A stretch of 64,000 bases of DNA, taken from the NCBI RefSeq assembly GCF_024741815.1, contig NZ_CP102951.1, positions 2,991,001 through 3,055,000 of the forward strand, read 5' to 3'. This document shows, one piece after another, positions 16,466 to 25,053 of the stretch. This DNA is from Pseudomonas sp. LS1212. GTDB taxonomy: Bacteria; Pseudomonadota; Gammaproteobacteria; Pseudomonadales; Pseudomonadaceae. The translations under genes and the position numbers were made by a program. Within the stretch, counting starts at the first letter, position 1, and each line of letters starts with the position of its first letter. The notes below the pieces were generated by a model, which saw only the letters and a program-made list of their open reading frames with translations, ran no database searches and was not told the origin of the DNA.

Positions 16466-19297
16466 ATGTCCAACCGTGATATTTCCCGTCGCTCCTTTCT
16501 TCAGGGCGGGCTGGTCGCAGGCGTCAGCGTGACGCTGGCCCCGCTCGGCAGCCGGGCTTTCGCAGCCTTGATGGAAAACAGCGTGACCGTGCCCGCCGAG
16601 CAGTGGCTGGGCAACAATGGCCAGGCGCGCTTTCGTAACGACGCCTTGTCCAAGGTCTGTGGCAACAAGGTGTTTGCCCGCGACATCCGCGCCAGGGACA
16701 TGCCCGGCTGGCCGCAGCAACAGGGCCACGCCATGTTGCTGAAAACCATTCGCGCCGACCGCCTCTACGAGGGCTACGATCTGTCCTGGCTGGGCGCCGA
16801 GCTGCAACCCGATCGCATCGTCACCGCCGAAGATCTGCAAAAGGACGGCATCGTCTTCCCCGAAGAGCACGCGCCCGACCCGCTGCTGCCGACCGGAAAG
16901 GTGCCGATGTTCATCGGCCACCCGGTGGCGATCCTGATCTGGAACGATTTCGAGCGTTACCGCCAGGCCAAGACCAGGCTCCAGTTCAACGACAAGGCCA
17001 TCCGCTACGGTGCCAAGGTGCCCTACTACGAGGGTGAGCCCTATGGCAGCTTCCGCTATGTGCGTGTCGGCGGTCCGACCTCGGCAGACGAAGACGAGTT
17101 CGCCAGCCTCAAGGATTCGATCCTGTTCCCGATGATCCGTGAGCGCCGCCCGGTCTGGAACTCGCAGCCCGACCTGCATGGCAACCTGACCGAGCGCGGG
17201 CTGTTTTACGCCGAGCGCATGAAGCAGCAACTGGAAACACCACCCGAAGACTGGCTGGTGTTCGATGAACGCTATAAAACGCCCTCCATCGAGCCGGCCG
17301 CTCTGGAGCCGGACAACGGTAACGGCTGGTACGACCCGGCGACCAGGTCATTGCACTTCGTCGTGGCTACCCAGTGCCCGGTGGAGGCCGCCACCGAAAC
17401 GGCGAAGATGATCGCGCCGTCGCGTTTCGGCCTGGCAAAACTCAACATGCACCCCGGCTACACGGTCGGCTACGGCTCCAAGGACCACAACATCTTTGTC
17501 TACTACGCCGCCCTGGCGGCGTTGTATGGCGCAGGTGTCCCTGTGCGCCTGGCCAATGACCGTTATGAACAGTTCCAAAGCGGCATCAAGCGCCACCCCT
17601 TCGATATCCGCTACCAACTGGCCGTGGACAAGAAGGATCACAGCTTCAAGATCTTCCGCGCCGAGATGAGTGTCGACGGTGGCGGCCGGATCAACTACAG
17701 CCCGTCGGTGGCGGCGGTCGGCGCCACAGCGGCGCAGTCGATCTATTACATGCCGCAGAACGATCTACAGGTCACCGCTTACCATTCACGCGGCGTCGAA
17801 GCGGGCTCCATGCGCGGTTACGGCACCCTGCAGACCATGGCCTCCACCGAGATGATGGTGGATGAAATTGCCGGTCGCCTGGGCATCGACCCGATCGATC
17901 TGCGCAAGAAGAACGTTTTGCTCTCGGGCATGAAGAACACCCAGGGTGCAGTGCCTGCAGGCGCCCTGCGGCTGAACGAGATCCTCGAGAAGGCGGGCGC
18001 CCACGACGTTTGGAAAAACCGCGACGCGCGCAAGCAGCAATTCGATGCGCAGGATCCGGACAACTGGTACGGCGTTGGTTTTGCGATCTGCCAGAAAGAC
18101 TTCGGCACCGGCTCCGAAGCGCCGATGGCCAGCGTCGAGTTCACCGCCGACGGCCATATCACCCTGCGCCACATTGGTATCGAGATCGGTACCGGCATGT
18201 CCACCTCCCAGGCCCTGGTGGTTGCCGATTTCCTCGGCAACCCGGCCAATGAAGTGACAACCGGCGTCACCGAGTGGAACGAGCTGCAACTGACCAGCAG
18301 CGGCAACCCTTACCTCATGAGCCAGGCCGAGCAGGATGCAGTGCTGCGCAATCCGCGCTGGGTCGGCAAGATCGCTTCGGCATCGTCGGCGACCAACTCG
18401 TCGTACTACTTCAGCCACGCTACCCGAGAAGCTGCGCGTGTGCTGTTCAACCACGGCTTGTGGCCGGCGGCCCTGGGAATCTGGCGGCAAGGCCCTTACG
18501 GTGGCCAGGCCAACCCCTATGTGGTGCGCCGCGAAGATGCCCACTGGGTCGATGGCAAGCTCACGGCCAATGGCATGGAGCCGCTGCCGTTTGCCGTGCT
18601 GGCCAAGCGCGCCCATGAACGCGGTCTGGTGACCGGCGCCAGCGTGCACGGTTTCAACCGCTGGAGCTGGGCCGAGTCCGAGTTCAGTATCGATGGCGTG
18701 CGTGAGCGTCTGCCGCTCGATGGCCTGGCGGTCAAGTATGGCGACGGCGCACCGAACGTGAAAAAGGCGCAAATGAGCAGCGCCGGCTTCCATCTGCTTG
18801 ATCGGCAAACCGTGACCTATCCGGACACGCAGTTGAACAACGCGGCGGTGACCTACTACAGCCCCGTGGCAACGTTGGTCGAGTTGAAGGTGAACAAGGG
18901 ATCGGGCGAGGTGCAAGTACTCAACCATCACAGCTGGGTCGAGTGTGGCCGGGTGCTGGTGCCTGAGTTGGTCAAGGGCCAGATCGAGGGTGGTGTCGCC
19001 ATGGGCATCGGCCATGCGCTGCTCGAAGAAATGCCGCTGTATGAAGGCGGCCCGGGGGAAGGCGACTGGAACTTCAACCGTTACCGGTTGCCGCTCGCCA
19101 AGGATGTTGCGGTCTGGAAGCAGACGTCGGAGATCCTGCCGCCGCTGTCGCCCAGCGATCCGTCCAAGGGCATCGCCGAGGTGGTGATGATCCCGGTGGT
19201 CGGCGCCATCGGCAACGCCGTGGCCCACGCCATCGGCAAGCGAATTCGCGACCTGCCTGTCACCCCCGCGCGCATCAAGGAGGCCCTCAATGGCTAA
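16466..19297 (+). CDS. Molybdopterin-binding subunit of a periplasmic xanthine dehydrogenase-family hydroxylase
   Basis: A 943-residue large subunit of the molybdenum hydroxylase family, of the isoquinoline/nicotinate/aldehyde dehydrogenase type. It starts with a twin-arginine signal, SRRSFLQGGLVAGVSVTLAP, giving export of the folded cofactor-loaded enzyme. Cofactor-binding stretches include SVDGGGRINYSPSV, GSMRGYGTLQ and the C-terminal IPVVGAIGNAVAHAIG. The arrangement large subunit - 2Fe-2S subunit - cytochrome c - XdhC indicates that electrons pass to the respiratory chain through cytochrome c rather than FAD/NAD, and no FAD subunit is present. The substrate (N-heterocycle or aldehyde) is undetermined. 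It overlaps the next gene by 8 bases. Confidence 0.87.
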   Translation: MSNRDISRRSFLQGGLVAGVSVTLAPLGSRAFAALMENSVTVPAEQWLGNNGQARFRNDALSKVCGNKVFARDIRARDMPGWPQQQGHAMLLKTIRADRLYEGYDLSWLGAELQPDRIVTAEDLQKDGIVFPEEHAPDPLLPTGKVPMFIGHPVAILIWNDFERYRQAKTRLQFNDKAIRYGAKVPYYEGEPYGSFRYVRVGGPTSADEDEFASLKDSILFPMIRERRPVWNSQPDLHGNLTERGLFYAERMKQQLETPPEDWLVFDERYKTPSIEPAALEPDNGNGWYDPATRSLHFVVATQCPVEAATETAKMIAPSRFGLAKLNMHPGYTVGYGSKDHNIFVYYAALAALYGAGVPVRLANDRYEQFQSGIKRHPFDIRYQLAVDKKDHSFKIFRAEMSVDGGGRINYSPSVAAVGATAAQSIYYMPQNDLQVTAYHSRGVEAGSMRGYGTLQTMASTEMMVDEIAGRLGIDPIDLRKKNVLLSGMKNTQGAVPAGALRLNEILEKAGAHDVWKNRDARKQQFDAQDPDNWYGVGFAICQKDFGTGSEAPMASVEFTADGHITLRHIGIEIGTGMSTSQALVVADFLGNPANEVTTGVTEWNELQLTSSGNPYLMSQAEQDAVLRNPRWVGKIASASSATNSSYYFSHATREAARVLFNHGLWPAALGIWRQGPYGGQANPYVVRREDAHWVDGKLTANGMEPLPFAVLAKRAHERGLVTGASVHGFNRWSWAESEFSIDGVRERLPLDGLAVKYGDGAPNVKKAQMSSAGFHLLDRQTVTYPDTQLNNAAVTYYSPVATLVELKVNKGSGEVQVLNHHSWVECGRVLVPELVKGQIEGGVAMGIGHALLEEMPLYEGGPGEGDWNFNRYRLPLAKDVAVWKQTSEILPPLSPSDPSKGIAEVVMIPVVGAIGNAVAHAIGKRIRDLPVTPARIKEALNG

Positions 19298-19829
19298 TCG
19301 TCCGCTGCAACTGACCCTCAACGGTCAATCCGTCGGTCCAGTGGAGGTCCCCGATGATCTGTCGATGATCGATTACCTCCACGAGTACCGCAACCTCACC
19401 GGCTCGCGCCTGGGCTGCGGCCAGGGTATCTGCCATGCCTGCGTGGTGATCGTCGACAACCCCGACGGCACCAGCGAGCAAGTGCGCACCTGCATCACCG
19501 GCGCGCACTACTTCGAAGGCAAGAAAGTGCGCACGATCGAAGGCCACGCCAAGGTTGACGAGAGCGGCAAGGTCACCGAACTCAACCCGATCCAGCAGAA
19601 GTTCGTCGACCAGTTCAGCTTCCAGTGCAGCTACTGTGCGCCTGGTTTCGTCAATGCGGCCACGGTGCTGGTGGAAAAGCTCCAGCGCCAGCCGATCAGC
19701 AAAAGCCAGATGGAACAGGTGATCGAGGAGAGTCTTGGTCACCATATCTGCCGCTGCACCGGCTACGTGCGCTATTACACGGCCACGCGTGATGTGTTGC
19801 TCGATCTCGGCCTGGTCAAGGAGGGTTGA
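19290..19829 (+). CDS. (2Fe-2S)-binding subunit of the molybdenum hydroxylase
   Basis: A 179-residue small subunit with both expected clusters. The plant-ferredoxin-type cluster has Cys43, Cys48, Cys51 and Cys68 (LGCGQGICHACVV...RTC). The all-helical cluster has Cys113, Cys116, Cys154 and Cys156 (CSYCAPGF...CRCTGY). It carries electrons from the molybdenum centre to the cytochrome c encoded next. It has no signal peptide, so it should be exported with the Tat-tagged large subunit. Its ATG lies inside the end of the large-subunit gene with AAGGAGG just upstream, so translation is coupled. Confidence 0.92.
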   Translation: MANRPLQLTLNGQSVGPVEVPDDLSMIDYLHEYRNLTGSRLGCGQGICHACVVIVDNPDGTSEQVRTCITGAHYFEGKKVRTIEGHAKVDESGKVTELNPIQQKFVDQFSFQCSYCAPGFVNAATVLVEKLQRQPISKSQMEQVIEESLGHHICRCTGYVRYYTATRDVLLDLGLVKEG

Positions 19830-19831
19830 GC

Positions 19832-21070
19832 ATGAAGCGACTCATTTCCCGCCTTGCCGTGGCGGTCGGGCTGGCTGTGCCTGCGTTGTTGGCCCAGGCA
19901 GCAGATCAACAGCAGATCGAGCGAGGTGAATACCTCGCCCGCGCGGCGGACTGCATGGCCTGCCATACGGCACAAGGTGGCGCGCCCTATGCGGGCGGGC
20001 TGCCGATCGTCTCGCCGTTCGGAACCATCTACGGCACCAACATCACCCCCGACAAGGAGCACGGCATTGGCCTGTACAGCGGTGACGAGTTCTTCGCCGC
20101 GTTGACCCGGGGCAAACGTCGCGATGGCGCCAACCTGTACCCCGCGATGCCCTACACCTCCTATCACTTGATGCCCCGTGAGGATGCCGACGCCATCCAT
20201 GCCTACCTGCAGACGGTGGAGCCGATCAACCGTGCCGCGCCCGTCACCAGCCTGAGCTTTCCGTTCAACGTGCGCCTGGGGCTCACCGGCTGGAACATGC
20301 TCTACGGCAAAAGCGTGCAACTGGCACCGGCCGATGGCAAGAGCGAAGCCTGGAAGCGCGGCCAGTACATGGTCGATGTGCTCGGTCACTGTGGCGAATG
20401 CCATACCCCACGCGGCTTGCCCGGCGCGCCGCAGCAGGACAAGCGAATGACCGGTGGGATACTCAATGGCTACCTGGCGCCGAGCCTGCTGGCCGATGAT
20501 CTGGCCGCGCGCGGCTGGACCCACCAGGACCTGAGTTCGTTTCTCAAGCACGGCATGAGCGCCCAGGGCACCATGTTCAACGAAATGTTCCCGGTGTTCC
20601 ATAACAGCACCCAGCGGCTCAACGACCAGGACCTGGCCGCCATGGCGACCTTCCTGCTGGGCGATCAACCGCCGCAGGCAAGGGTCCTGGTCGAGGTGCC
20701 GGTGGACAAGCTCAGCGTCAGTGCCCAGCGTGGTCGCCAGCAATACCTGAATGTGTGCGCCGGTTGCCATGGTGCTGGCGGCGAAGGCAAACCGCATATC
20801 GCCGTGGCCATGCAAGGCAATACCACCTTGCGTCTGGAAGACCCGCGCAATCTGTTGCGGGTGATCGAGGACGGCATCGGCGAGCAGAAGTTCGCCGGGT
20901 TCGAACGCATGCAACCGATGCCGGGCTTTGCCGACAAGCTCAGCAACGAGCAACTGGCCGACCTGCTCAACTACCTGCGCCAGGCTTGGGGCGGTCAACC
21001 GACCGAGCTTGCCGTCAGCCAGGTGGAGCAATTGAAAGCCGAGGCTCCCGCCGGGCACGAGGCGCGATGA
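19832..21070 (+). CDS. Tri-heme cytochrome c subunit of the hydroxylase
   Basis: A 412-residue periplasmic protein with a signal peptide (residues 1-23, ending AQA) and three CXXCH heme sites: CMACH 41-45, CGECH 187-191 and CAGCH 309-313. This three-domain pattern matches the cytochrome subunits paired with alcohol, aldehyde, gluconate and molybdenum hydroxylase dehydrogenases. It should accept electrons from the 2Fe-2S subunit and pass them to a membrane oxidase or quinone. The ATG is at 19832, directly after the previous stop. Confidence 0.9.
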   Translation: MKRLISRLAVAVGLAVPALLAQAADQQQIERGEYLARAADCMACHTAQGGAPYAGGLPIVSPFGTIYGTNITPDKEHGIGLYSGDEFFAALTRGKRRDGANLYPAMPYTSYHLMPREDADAIHAYLQTVEPINRAAPVTSLSFPFNVRLGLTGWNMLYGKSVQLAPADGKSEAWKRGQYMVDVLGHCGECHTPRGLPGAPQQDKRMTGGILNGYLAPSLLADDLAARGWTHQDLSSFLKHGMSAQGTMFNEMFPVFHNSTQRLNDQDLAAMATFLLGDQPPQARVLVEVPVDKLSVSAQRGRQQYLNVCAGCHGAGGEGKPHIAVAMQGNTTLRLEDPRNLLRVIEDGIGEQKFAGFERMQPMPGFADKLSNEQLADLLNYLRQAWGGQPTELAVSQVEQLKAEAPAGHEAR

Positions 21071-21071
21071 C

Positions 21072-22043
21072 ATGCAGCATCTCGACCTGCAAGTGGTACG
21101 GCGGGCGCTGGCCTGGTCCGGCGCCGGCCAGTGTGTCTGGCTCTGTACGGTGCTCTGTACCTATGGTTCGGCGCCTCGTGCGCCGGGCTCGTTGTTGGCG
21201 GTGAATGATTCCGGCCAATGGATCGGTTCGTTGTCCGGCGGTTGCGTCGAAGACGACTTCCTCGCACGGGTGGCCGAGGGCGCGTTTGCCGATGCTGTCA
21301 CCGTGGTGCGCTACGGCGATGGCGACGACCCGCGCTCGCAAGTACGCTTGCCCTGCGGCGGTCTGCTTGATGTGCTGGTTGAAAAGCTTTTACCCGATTG
21401 CGAGGTACAAGCGCACCTGCGCGAACTGGAATCCGCCCTGTTGGGTCAGCGCCGGCTGATCCGCGAGGTGGATCTGGCCAGCGGCGCCCGCCGTCTGGTC
21501 GCCGACCGCGAACACGGGCCGCGCGTAGAACGCGGGCCGGATCGCGTGCACCTGCGCATCGGTGCCGCCCAGCGTCTGCTGCTCGCCGGCTACTCCAGCG
21601 TGGCACAGGCCTGCGCGGAATTCGCGGTGGGCCTGGGTTTCGAGGTGATCCTCTGCGACCCGCGTGACGAAGCGCTCGAAGGCGTAATACTGGACAACGT
21701 GGAGATTCGTCGCGAACTGCCGTCGGTGTTCATTGCCCAAGGGGGTTGTCATAGCGATACGGCAGTCGTGGCGCTGACCCACGACCCGCGTATCGATGAC
21801 CTGGCGATGATGGAAGCGGTGCGCACCGATGCCTTCTATATCGGGGTAATGGGGTCGCTGCAGACATCGAAAAAGCGTTTTGAGCGATTGCGCCGCATCG
21901 GCAGTTTGAGCGAGCCGGAACTGGCCCGCATCCATGCACCGATCGGCCTCAACCTGGGCAGCAAGACGCCGGCGGAGATCGCCCTGGCGGTGTTGGCCGA
22001 TATTTTGCGCGTTCGCAGTGGTATTGCACGCGATCAGCTATGA
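21072..22043 (+). CDS. xdhC: XdhC-family molybdenum cofactor maturation/insertion protein
   Basis: A 323-residue protein of the XdhC/CoxI family. The N-terminal XdhC_CoxI region has YGSAPRAPGSLLAVNDSGQWIGS and SGGCVEDDFLA. The C-terminal Rossmann domain includes GYSSVAQACAEFAVGLGFEVILCDPRDE and the conserved AFYIGVMGSLQTSKKRFERL. These proteins bind and sulfurate the molybdenum cofactor and deliver it to xanthine-dehydrogenase-type enzymes. The gene starts one base after the cytochrome stop, as last gene of the four-gene operon. Confidence 0.9.
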   Translation: MQHLDLQVVRRALAWSGAGQCVWLCTVLCTYGSAPRAPGSLLAVNDSGQWIGSLSGGCVEDDFLARVAEGAFADAVTVVRYGDGDDPRSQVRLPCGGLLDVLVEKLLPDCEVQAHLRELESALLGQRRLIREVDLASGARRLVADREHGPRVERGPDRVHLRIGAAQRLLLAGYSSVAQACAEFAVGLGFEVILCDPRDEALEGVILDNVEIRRELPSVFIAQGGCHSDTAVVALTHDPRIDDLAMMEAVRTDAFYIGVMGSLQTSKKRFERLRRIGSLSEPELARIHAPIGLNLGSKTPAEIALAVLADILRVRSGIARDQL

Positions 22044-22092
22044 CATTCGGCGTATCACGGTCGGCTACATCGGTTCGCGCACCACGGTCGGC

Positions 22093-22196
22093 GTAGCCGC
22101 TGCCGAAGGCTGCGCTCGCGTGCGCAGCACGCGCAAGATCTCAAGATCGCCGGGGAGCCCCTTCGGGACTCCAGCGCAGCCTTCGGCAGCGGCTAC
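22093..22196. repeat. Extragenic palindrome with perfect 22-bp arms
   Basis: The stretch 22093-22114 (starting GTAGCCGCTGCC) is the exact reverse complement of 22175-22196 (ending GGCAGCGGCTAC). The intervening 60 bases contain a further stem (GCGTGC/GCACGC) and a GGGGAGCCCCTTCGGGACTCC hairpin. The right-hand part recurs near 53009-53057, marking a dispersed repeat family. It lies just after xdhC and may also stop transcription. Confidence 0.75.
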
Positions 22197-22322
22197 AAGA
22201 TGGCGAACCTCAGCACACTGTGTTTAACCGCTCACTGGTGACATTTTTTCATCTTCAATTAATAGCATATTTTTATGCTTTAATTGATTTTGTACACTCA
22301 CTCACGGCAAGAGGATACCGTC

Positions 22323-22958
22323 ATGAACATCAAGATGCTGGCTTTGCTGTTGCTCGCCTTGTGTGCCCAACCGGTCTGGAGCCAGACACCTGCCAGCCCT
22401 GCGCAACCCGTCGTGTCTGACTCTGCCGCGCTGAGCACGCGCCTGGCGCTGCGGGATTTGTGGGTGGAGCATATTTTCTGGACAAGAACCTACGCGACTG
22501 CCAACCAGTCCGGCAACAGCCAGCAAGCCACGACCGCCAGCGCTGAAGTGGTGGCCAACGCTACAACCATCGCCAACAGCCTCGCCCCGCTCTACGGACA
22601 GCCTGCAGCCGACCAGTTGCTGAAATTGCTGGCCGGGCACTGGGGGGCGGTGAAACACTACAGTGACGCCACCGTCGGCAAAAAAGCCGCGGGCAAAGAG
22701 GCTGCGGTCTCTGAACTGACCAGCAATGCCAAGGCCATTGCCACGTTCCTGGCCAAAGCCAATCCAAACCTGCCGCAGGCGTCGTTGGTGACAATACTCA
22801 GCGCCCACGGCGGCCACCATGTGGTCCAGATCGATGAATTGGCGAAAAAGGATTACGCCGCCGAAGCCAAGACCTGGGAGGCCATGCGCGAGCATATCCT
22901 GGTACTGGCCGATACCTTGACCGCGGCGCTGGTCAAGCAATTCCCGGAAAAGTTCTGA
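22323..22958 (+). CDS. Secreted protein of unknown function
   Basis: A 211-residue protein with a clear signal peptide (MNIKMLALLLLALCAQPVWS, probable cleavage after WSQ or AQP) and a mostly helical mature part rich in Ala. Histidines cluster in EHIFW, GHWGAVKHY and AHGGHHVV, which could bind a metal, but I do not recognise a family. The ATG at 22323 has an AGAGGAT site upstream. A SufR-like cysteine regulator follows 60 bases later, separated by a hairpin at 22967-22989, so common control is possible. Confidence 0.6.
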   Translation: MNIKMLALLLLALCAQPVWSQTPASPAQPVVSDSAALSTRLALRDLWVEHIFWTRTYATANQSGNSQQATTASAEVVANATTIANSLAPLYGQPAADQLLKLLAGHWGAVKHYSDATVGKKAAGKEAAVSELTSNAKAIATFLAKANPNLPQASLVTILSAHGGHHVVQIDELAKKDYAAEAKTWEAMREHILVLADTLTAALVKQFPEKF

Positions 22959-22966
22959 GCTGCCGT

Positions 22967-22989
22967 ACAGGGCGCATCGCGCGCCCTGT
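22967..22989. terminator. GC-rich hairpin between the secreted protein and regulator genes
   Basis: ACAGGGCGC and GCGCCCTGT form a perfect 9-bp stem with a 5-base loop. There is no T-run, so it may be a weak terminator, attenuator or mRNA-stabilising hairpin. Confidence 0.4.
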
Positions 22990-23018
22990 GCCGCGTGACC
23001 GAACCGTAAGGAGATCGA

Positions 23019-23681
23019 ATGCTTCAAGGCATGGGCCAGACCCAGCAGCAATTGTTGAGCGCGCTACTCTATCAGTCGGCGGGCATGAGTATTGATGACC
23101 TGGCCGCTGTCCTGGCAGTCACCCGTACCGCTGTGCGCCAGCATCTGGCCGCACTGGAGCGCGATGGCCTGGTCGTGCGCGGCCAGACCCGCCCCACCGG
23201 TCGCCGCCCCGAACAGCTCTACCAACTGACGCTTCGCGGCAAAGAGTTGTTTCCCCGGCAGTACCAGCTGTTGGCTGACCTGTTGATCGATGAGGTGGCG
23301 AAGATCCTCGGCCACGACGGCCTGACTGCCCTGATGCGCAGCCTGGGGCGCAAGCTGGCGGCCGGCCTGGAACAGCAGACGATCGATGAAGAGAAGATTG
23401 TCAGTCATATGAACCATGCAGGCTACGAGGCCGAAGTATTCTTCCGCTCTGGCGGCGAGCGGGAGATAGTGGCGCACAACTGCGTCTTTCATCACCTGGC
23501 CCAGGCCCATCCGCAAGTCTGCGAACTGGACCTTGCCCTGATCGGCGCCCTGGGGCACGGCGATGTCGAGCATCGGGAGTGTATGTTGCGTGGCGGCCAG
23601 GTCTGTCGCTTTCACCTCACGGCAACGCCGTCCTCGGCCGATGAAAAACCATTGGCGCAAGAAAAGGATAAGTCCGCATAA
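23019..23681 (+). CDS. SufR/DeoR-like winged-helix regulator with a cysteine cluster
   Basis: A 220-residue transcription factor. Residues 8-75 form a winged helix-turn-helix (MSIDDLAAVLAVTRTAVRQH, then LERDGLVV and RRPEQLYQLT). The C-terminal half has four cysteines (155, 168, 188 and 196), with 12 residues between the first two. This resembles the cysteine set that holds an Fe-S cluster in SufR-type repressors. It probably senses iron-sulfur or redox status, but no suf or isc genes are in the window, so the target is unknown; self-regulation or control of the upstream secreted protein are options. An AAGGAG site sits 8 bases before the ATG. Confidence 0.7.
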   Translation: MLQGMGQTQQQLLSALLYQSAGMSIDDLAAVLAVTRTAVRQHLAALERDGLVVRGQTRPTGRRPEQLYQLTLRGKELFPRQYQLLADLLIDEVAKILGHDGLTALMRSLGRKLAAGLEQQTIDEEKIVSHMNHAGYEAEVFFRSGGEREIVAHNCVFHHLAQAHPQVCELDLALIGALGHGDVEHRECMLRGGQVCRFHLTATPSSADEKPLAQEKDKSA

Positions 23682-24139
23682 CCTTACAAACGTCGCTTCA
23701 TTCTTCCTGGCAAAGTTTGTAGCCCAGGCCATGCACGGTGTGAAGCAGCGGCTTGTCAAATGTTTTGTCGATCGTGCGACGCATCATGTGAATATTGCTT
23801 CTCAGGCTATCGCTGTTTGGCAAGTCGCGCCCCCACAGTGCCTCTTCGAGTTCACGCCGTTGCACAACGTGAGGGCTTCTGCGCATCGGCATCAAGCGCC
23901 TGGGACTGGAGCATGCCGCGATAATATCGCCCGGCGCCGAGCGAAACTGGTGTTACCTGTGAAAGAAGCCGCGTCCATGAAAGTAGGCAGCGAAACAGGC
24001 TGATCATTGCCAACGTTGCTTTCAAAGAAATAAAGCCCCTTGGCACCATAAAAAAATCGTCTAAAAAAATAATACCTGTCTACCCTATTTAGCGCTTTCC
24101 TAAACCCTGACTTTTTCAGAACACAACGGAGGTGCGACG
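23682..24139. other. Gap containing a regulator remnant and a promoter region
   Basis: Apart from the winged-helix remnant at 23698-23895 (minus strand), no intact gene is present. The stretch 24040-24110 is strongly AT-rich (AAAAAAATCGTCTAAAAAAATAATACC) and probably carries the promoter for the YciI gene. Confidence 0.5.
23698..23895 (-). pseudogene. Remnant of an OmpR-type response regulator (winged-helix end only)
   Basis: The 65-codon frame encodes MRRSPHVVQRRELEEALWG, then SDSLRSNIHMMRRTIDK and PLLHTVHGLGYKL. This is the C-terminal two thirds of an OmpR/PhoB winged-helix domain in the order expected of a real regulator. The receiver domain and the start of the DNA-binding domain are missing; the upstream sequence in all three frames does not continue it. 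No kinase gene is adjacent. I interpret it as a decayed two-component system. Confidence 0.7.
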
Positions 24140-24568
24140 ATGCGCTGCATGGTAATAGTCAAGGCCACTCAGAATTCCGAAGCCGGCGTAATGCCCAGCG
24201 AAGCGTTATTGACCGCCATGGGCAAGTACAACGAAGAACTTCTGCAGGCTGGGGTTTTGCTTGCAGGCGAAGGGTTGCACCCTAGCGCCAAGGGTGCCCG
24301 TGTGCGCTTTTCCGGCCCGACCCGCAGCGTGAGTCATGGGCCGTTCTCCCCGGCGGAACAACTCGTCGCCGGATTCTGGCTTTTCCAGGTGGATTCGCTG
24401 GAACAGGCGATCGATTGGGTCAAACGTTGCCCAAACCCTTTTGAAGAGGAATGCGAGATCGAAATCCGCCCGGTATTCGAGGCCGAGGATTTCGGTGCCG
24501 AGTTGACGCCCGAACTGCGTGAACAAGAGGACCGGATGCGGGCAGCACTCGAAGCCAGGAAGCAGTAA
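24140..24568 (+). CDS. YciI-family protein
   Basis: A 142-residue protein of the YCII-related family (PF03795). It has the N-terminal MRCMVIVKAT strand, LLQAGVLLAGEGLHPSAKGARVRFSG, and the C-terminal half with EIRPVFEAEDFG. Family members have a ferredoxin-like fold with a His/Asp pair and uncertain enzymatic roles; in pseudomonads and actinobacteria they are often next to ECF sigma factors or VOC proteins. The GGAGGTGCGACG site before the ATG is strong. A VOC protein follows 31 bases later, probably in one operon. Confidence 0.85.
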   Translation: MRCMVIVKATQNSEAGVMPSEALLTAMGKYNEELLQAGVLLAGEGLHPSAKGARVRFSGPTRSVSHGPFSPAEQLVAGFWLFQVDSLEQAIDWVKRCPNPFEEECEIEIRPVFEAEDFGAELTPELREQEDRMRAALEARKQ

Positions 24569-24599
24569 ACCATCAACCCACTACTCCAAGGAGTTGACC

Positions 24600-25013
24600 A
24601 TGCAAATCAATCCCTATCTGATCTTCAACGGCGATTGCGAGGCGGCCTTCAAGTTCTACGAACAATGCTTGCGAGGCAAAATCGAAGCCATGATGCGCTT
24701 CGGTGAAACGCCTGCGGGCGACCACGTTCCGAAAGACTGCCACGACAAGATCATCCACACCCGTCTGGAGGTCGGCGATCAAGTCCTCATGGGCTCGGAC
24801 ACCACGCCAGCGCACCCCTACAAGGGCATCAGCGGCTGCTCGGTGTCCCTGAATGTCGACAGCATCGCCGAGGCAGAGCGAGTCTTCGCGGCGCTGGCGG
24901 ACAAGGGCTCCGTTCAGATGCCACTGGAGAAAACTTTCTGGGCCGCGCGCTTCGGCATGTTGACCGACCGGTTCGGTGTGCCGTGGATGGTCAACTGCGA
25001 AAAAGACCAGTGA
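24600..25013 (+). CDS. VOC-family (PhnB-like) protein
   Basis: A 137-residue glyoxalase/bleomycin-resistance fold protein of the PhnB-like type. It has INPYLIFNGDCEAAFKFYEQCLRG, the ILHTRLEVGDQVLMGSD-like middle and GMLTDRFGVPWMVNC at the end. The usual metal-ligand pattern of true glyoxalases is not clear, so an enzymatic role cannot be claimed. The ATG at 24600 follows AAGGAGTTGACC. It is probably co-transcribed with the YciI gene upstream. Confidence 0.85.
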   Translation: MQINPYLIFNGDCEAAFKFYEQCLRGKIEAMMRFGETPAGDHVPKDCHDKIIHTRLEVGDQVLMGSDTTPAHPYKGISGCSVSLNVDSIAEAERVFAALADKGSVQMPLEKTFWAARFGMLTDRFGVPWMVNCEKDQ

Positions 25014-25053
25014 CCTCGACTGGCCTGATCAAAGGCTGAAACATCATTCAGCG

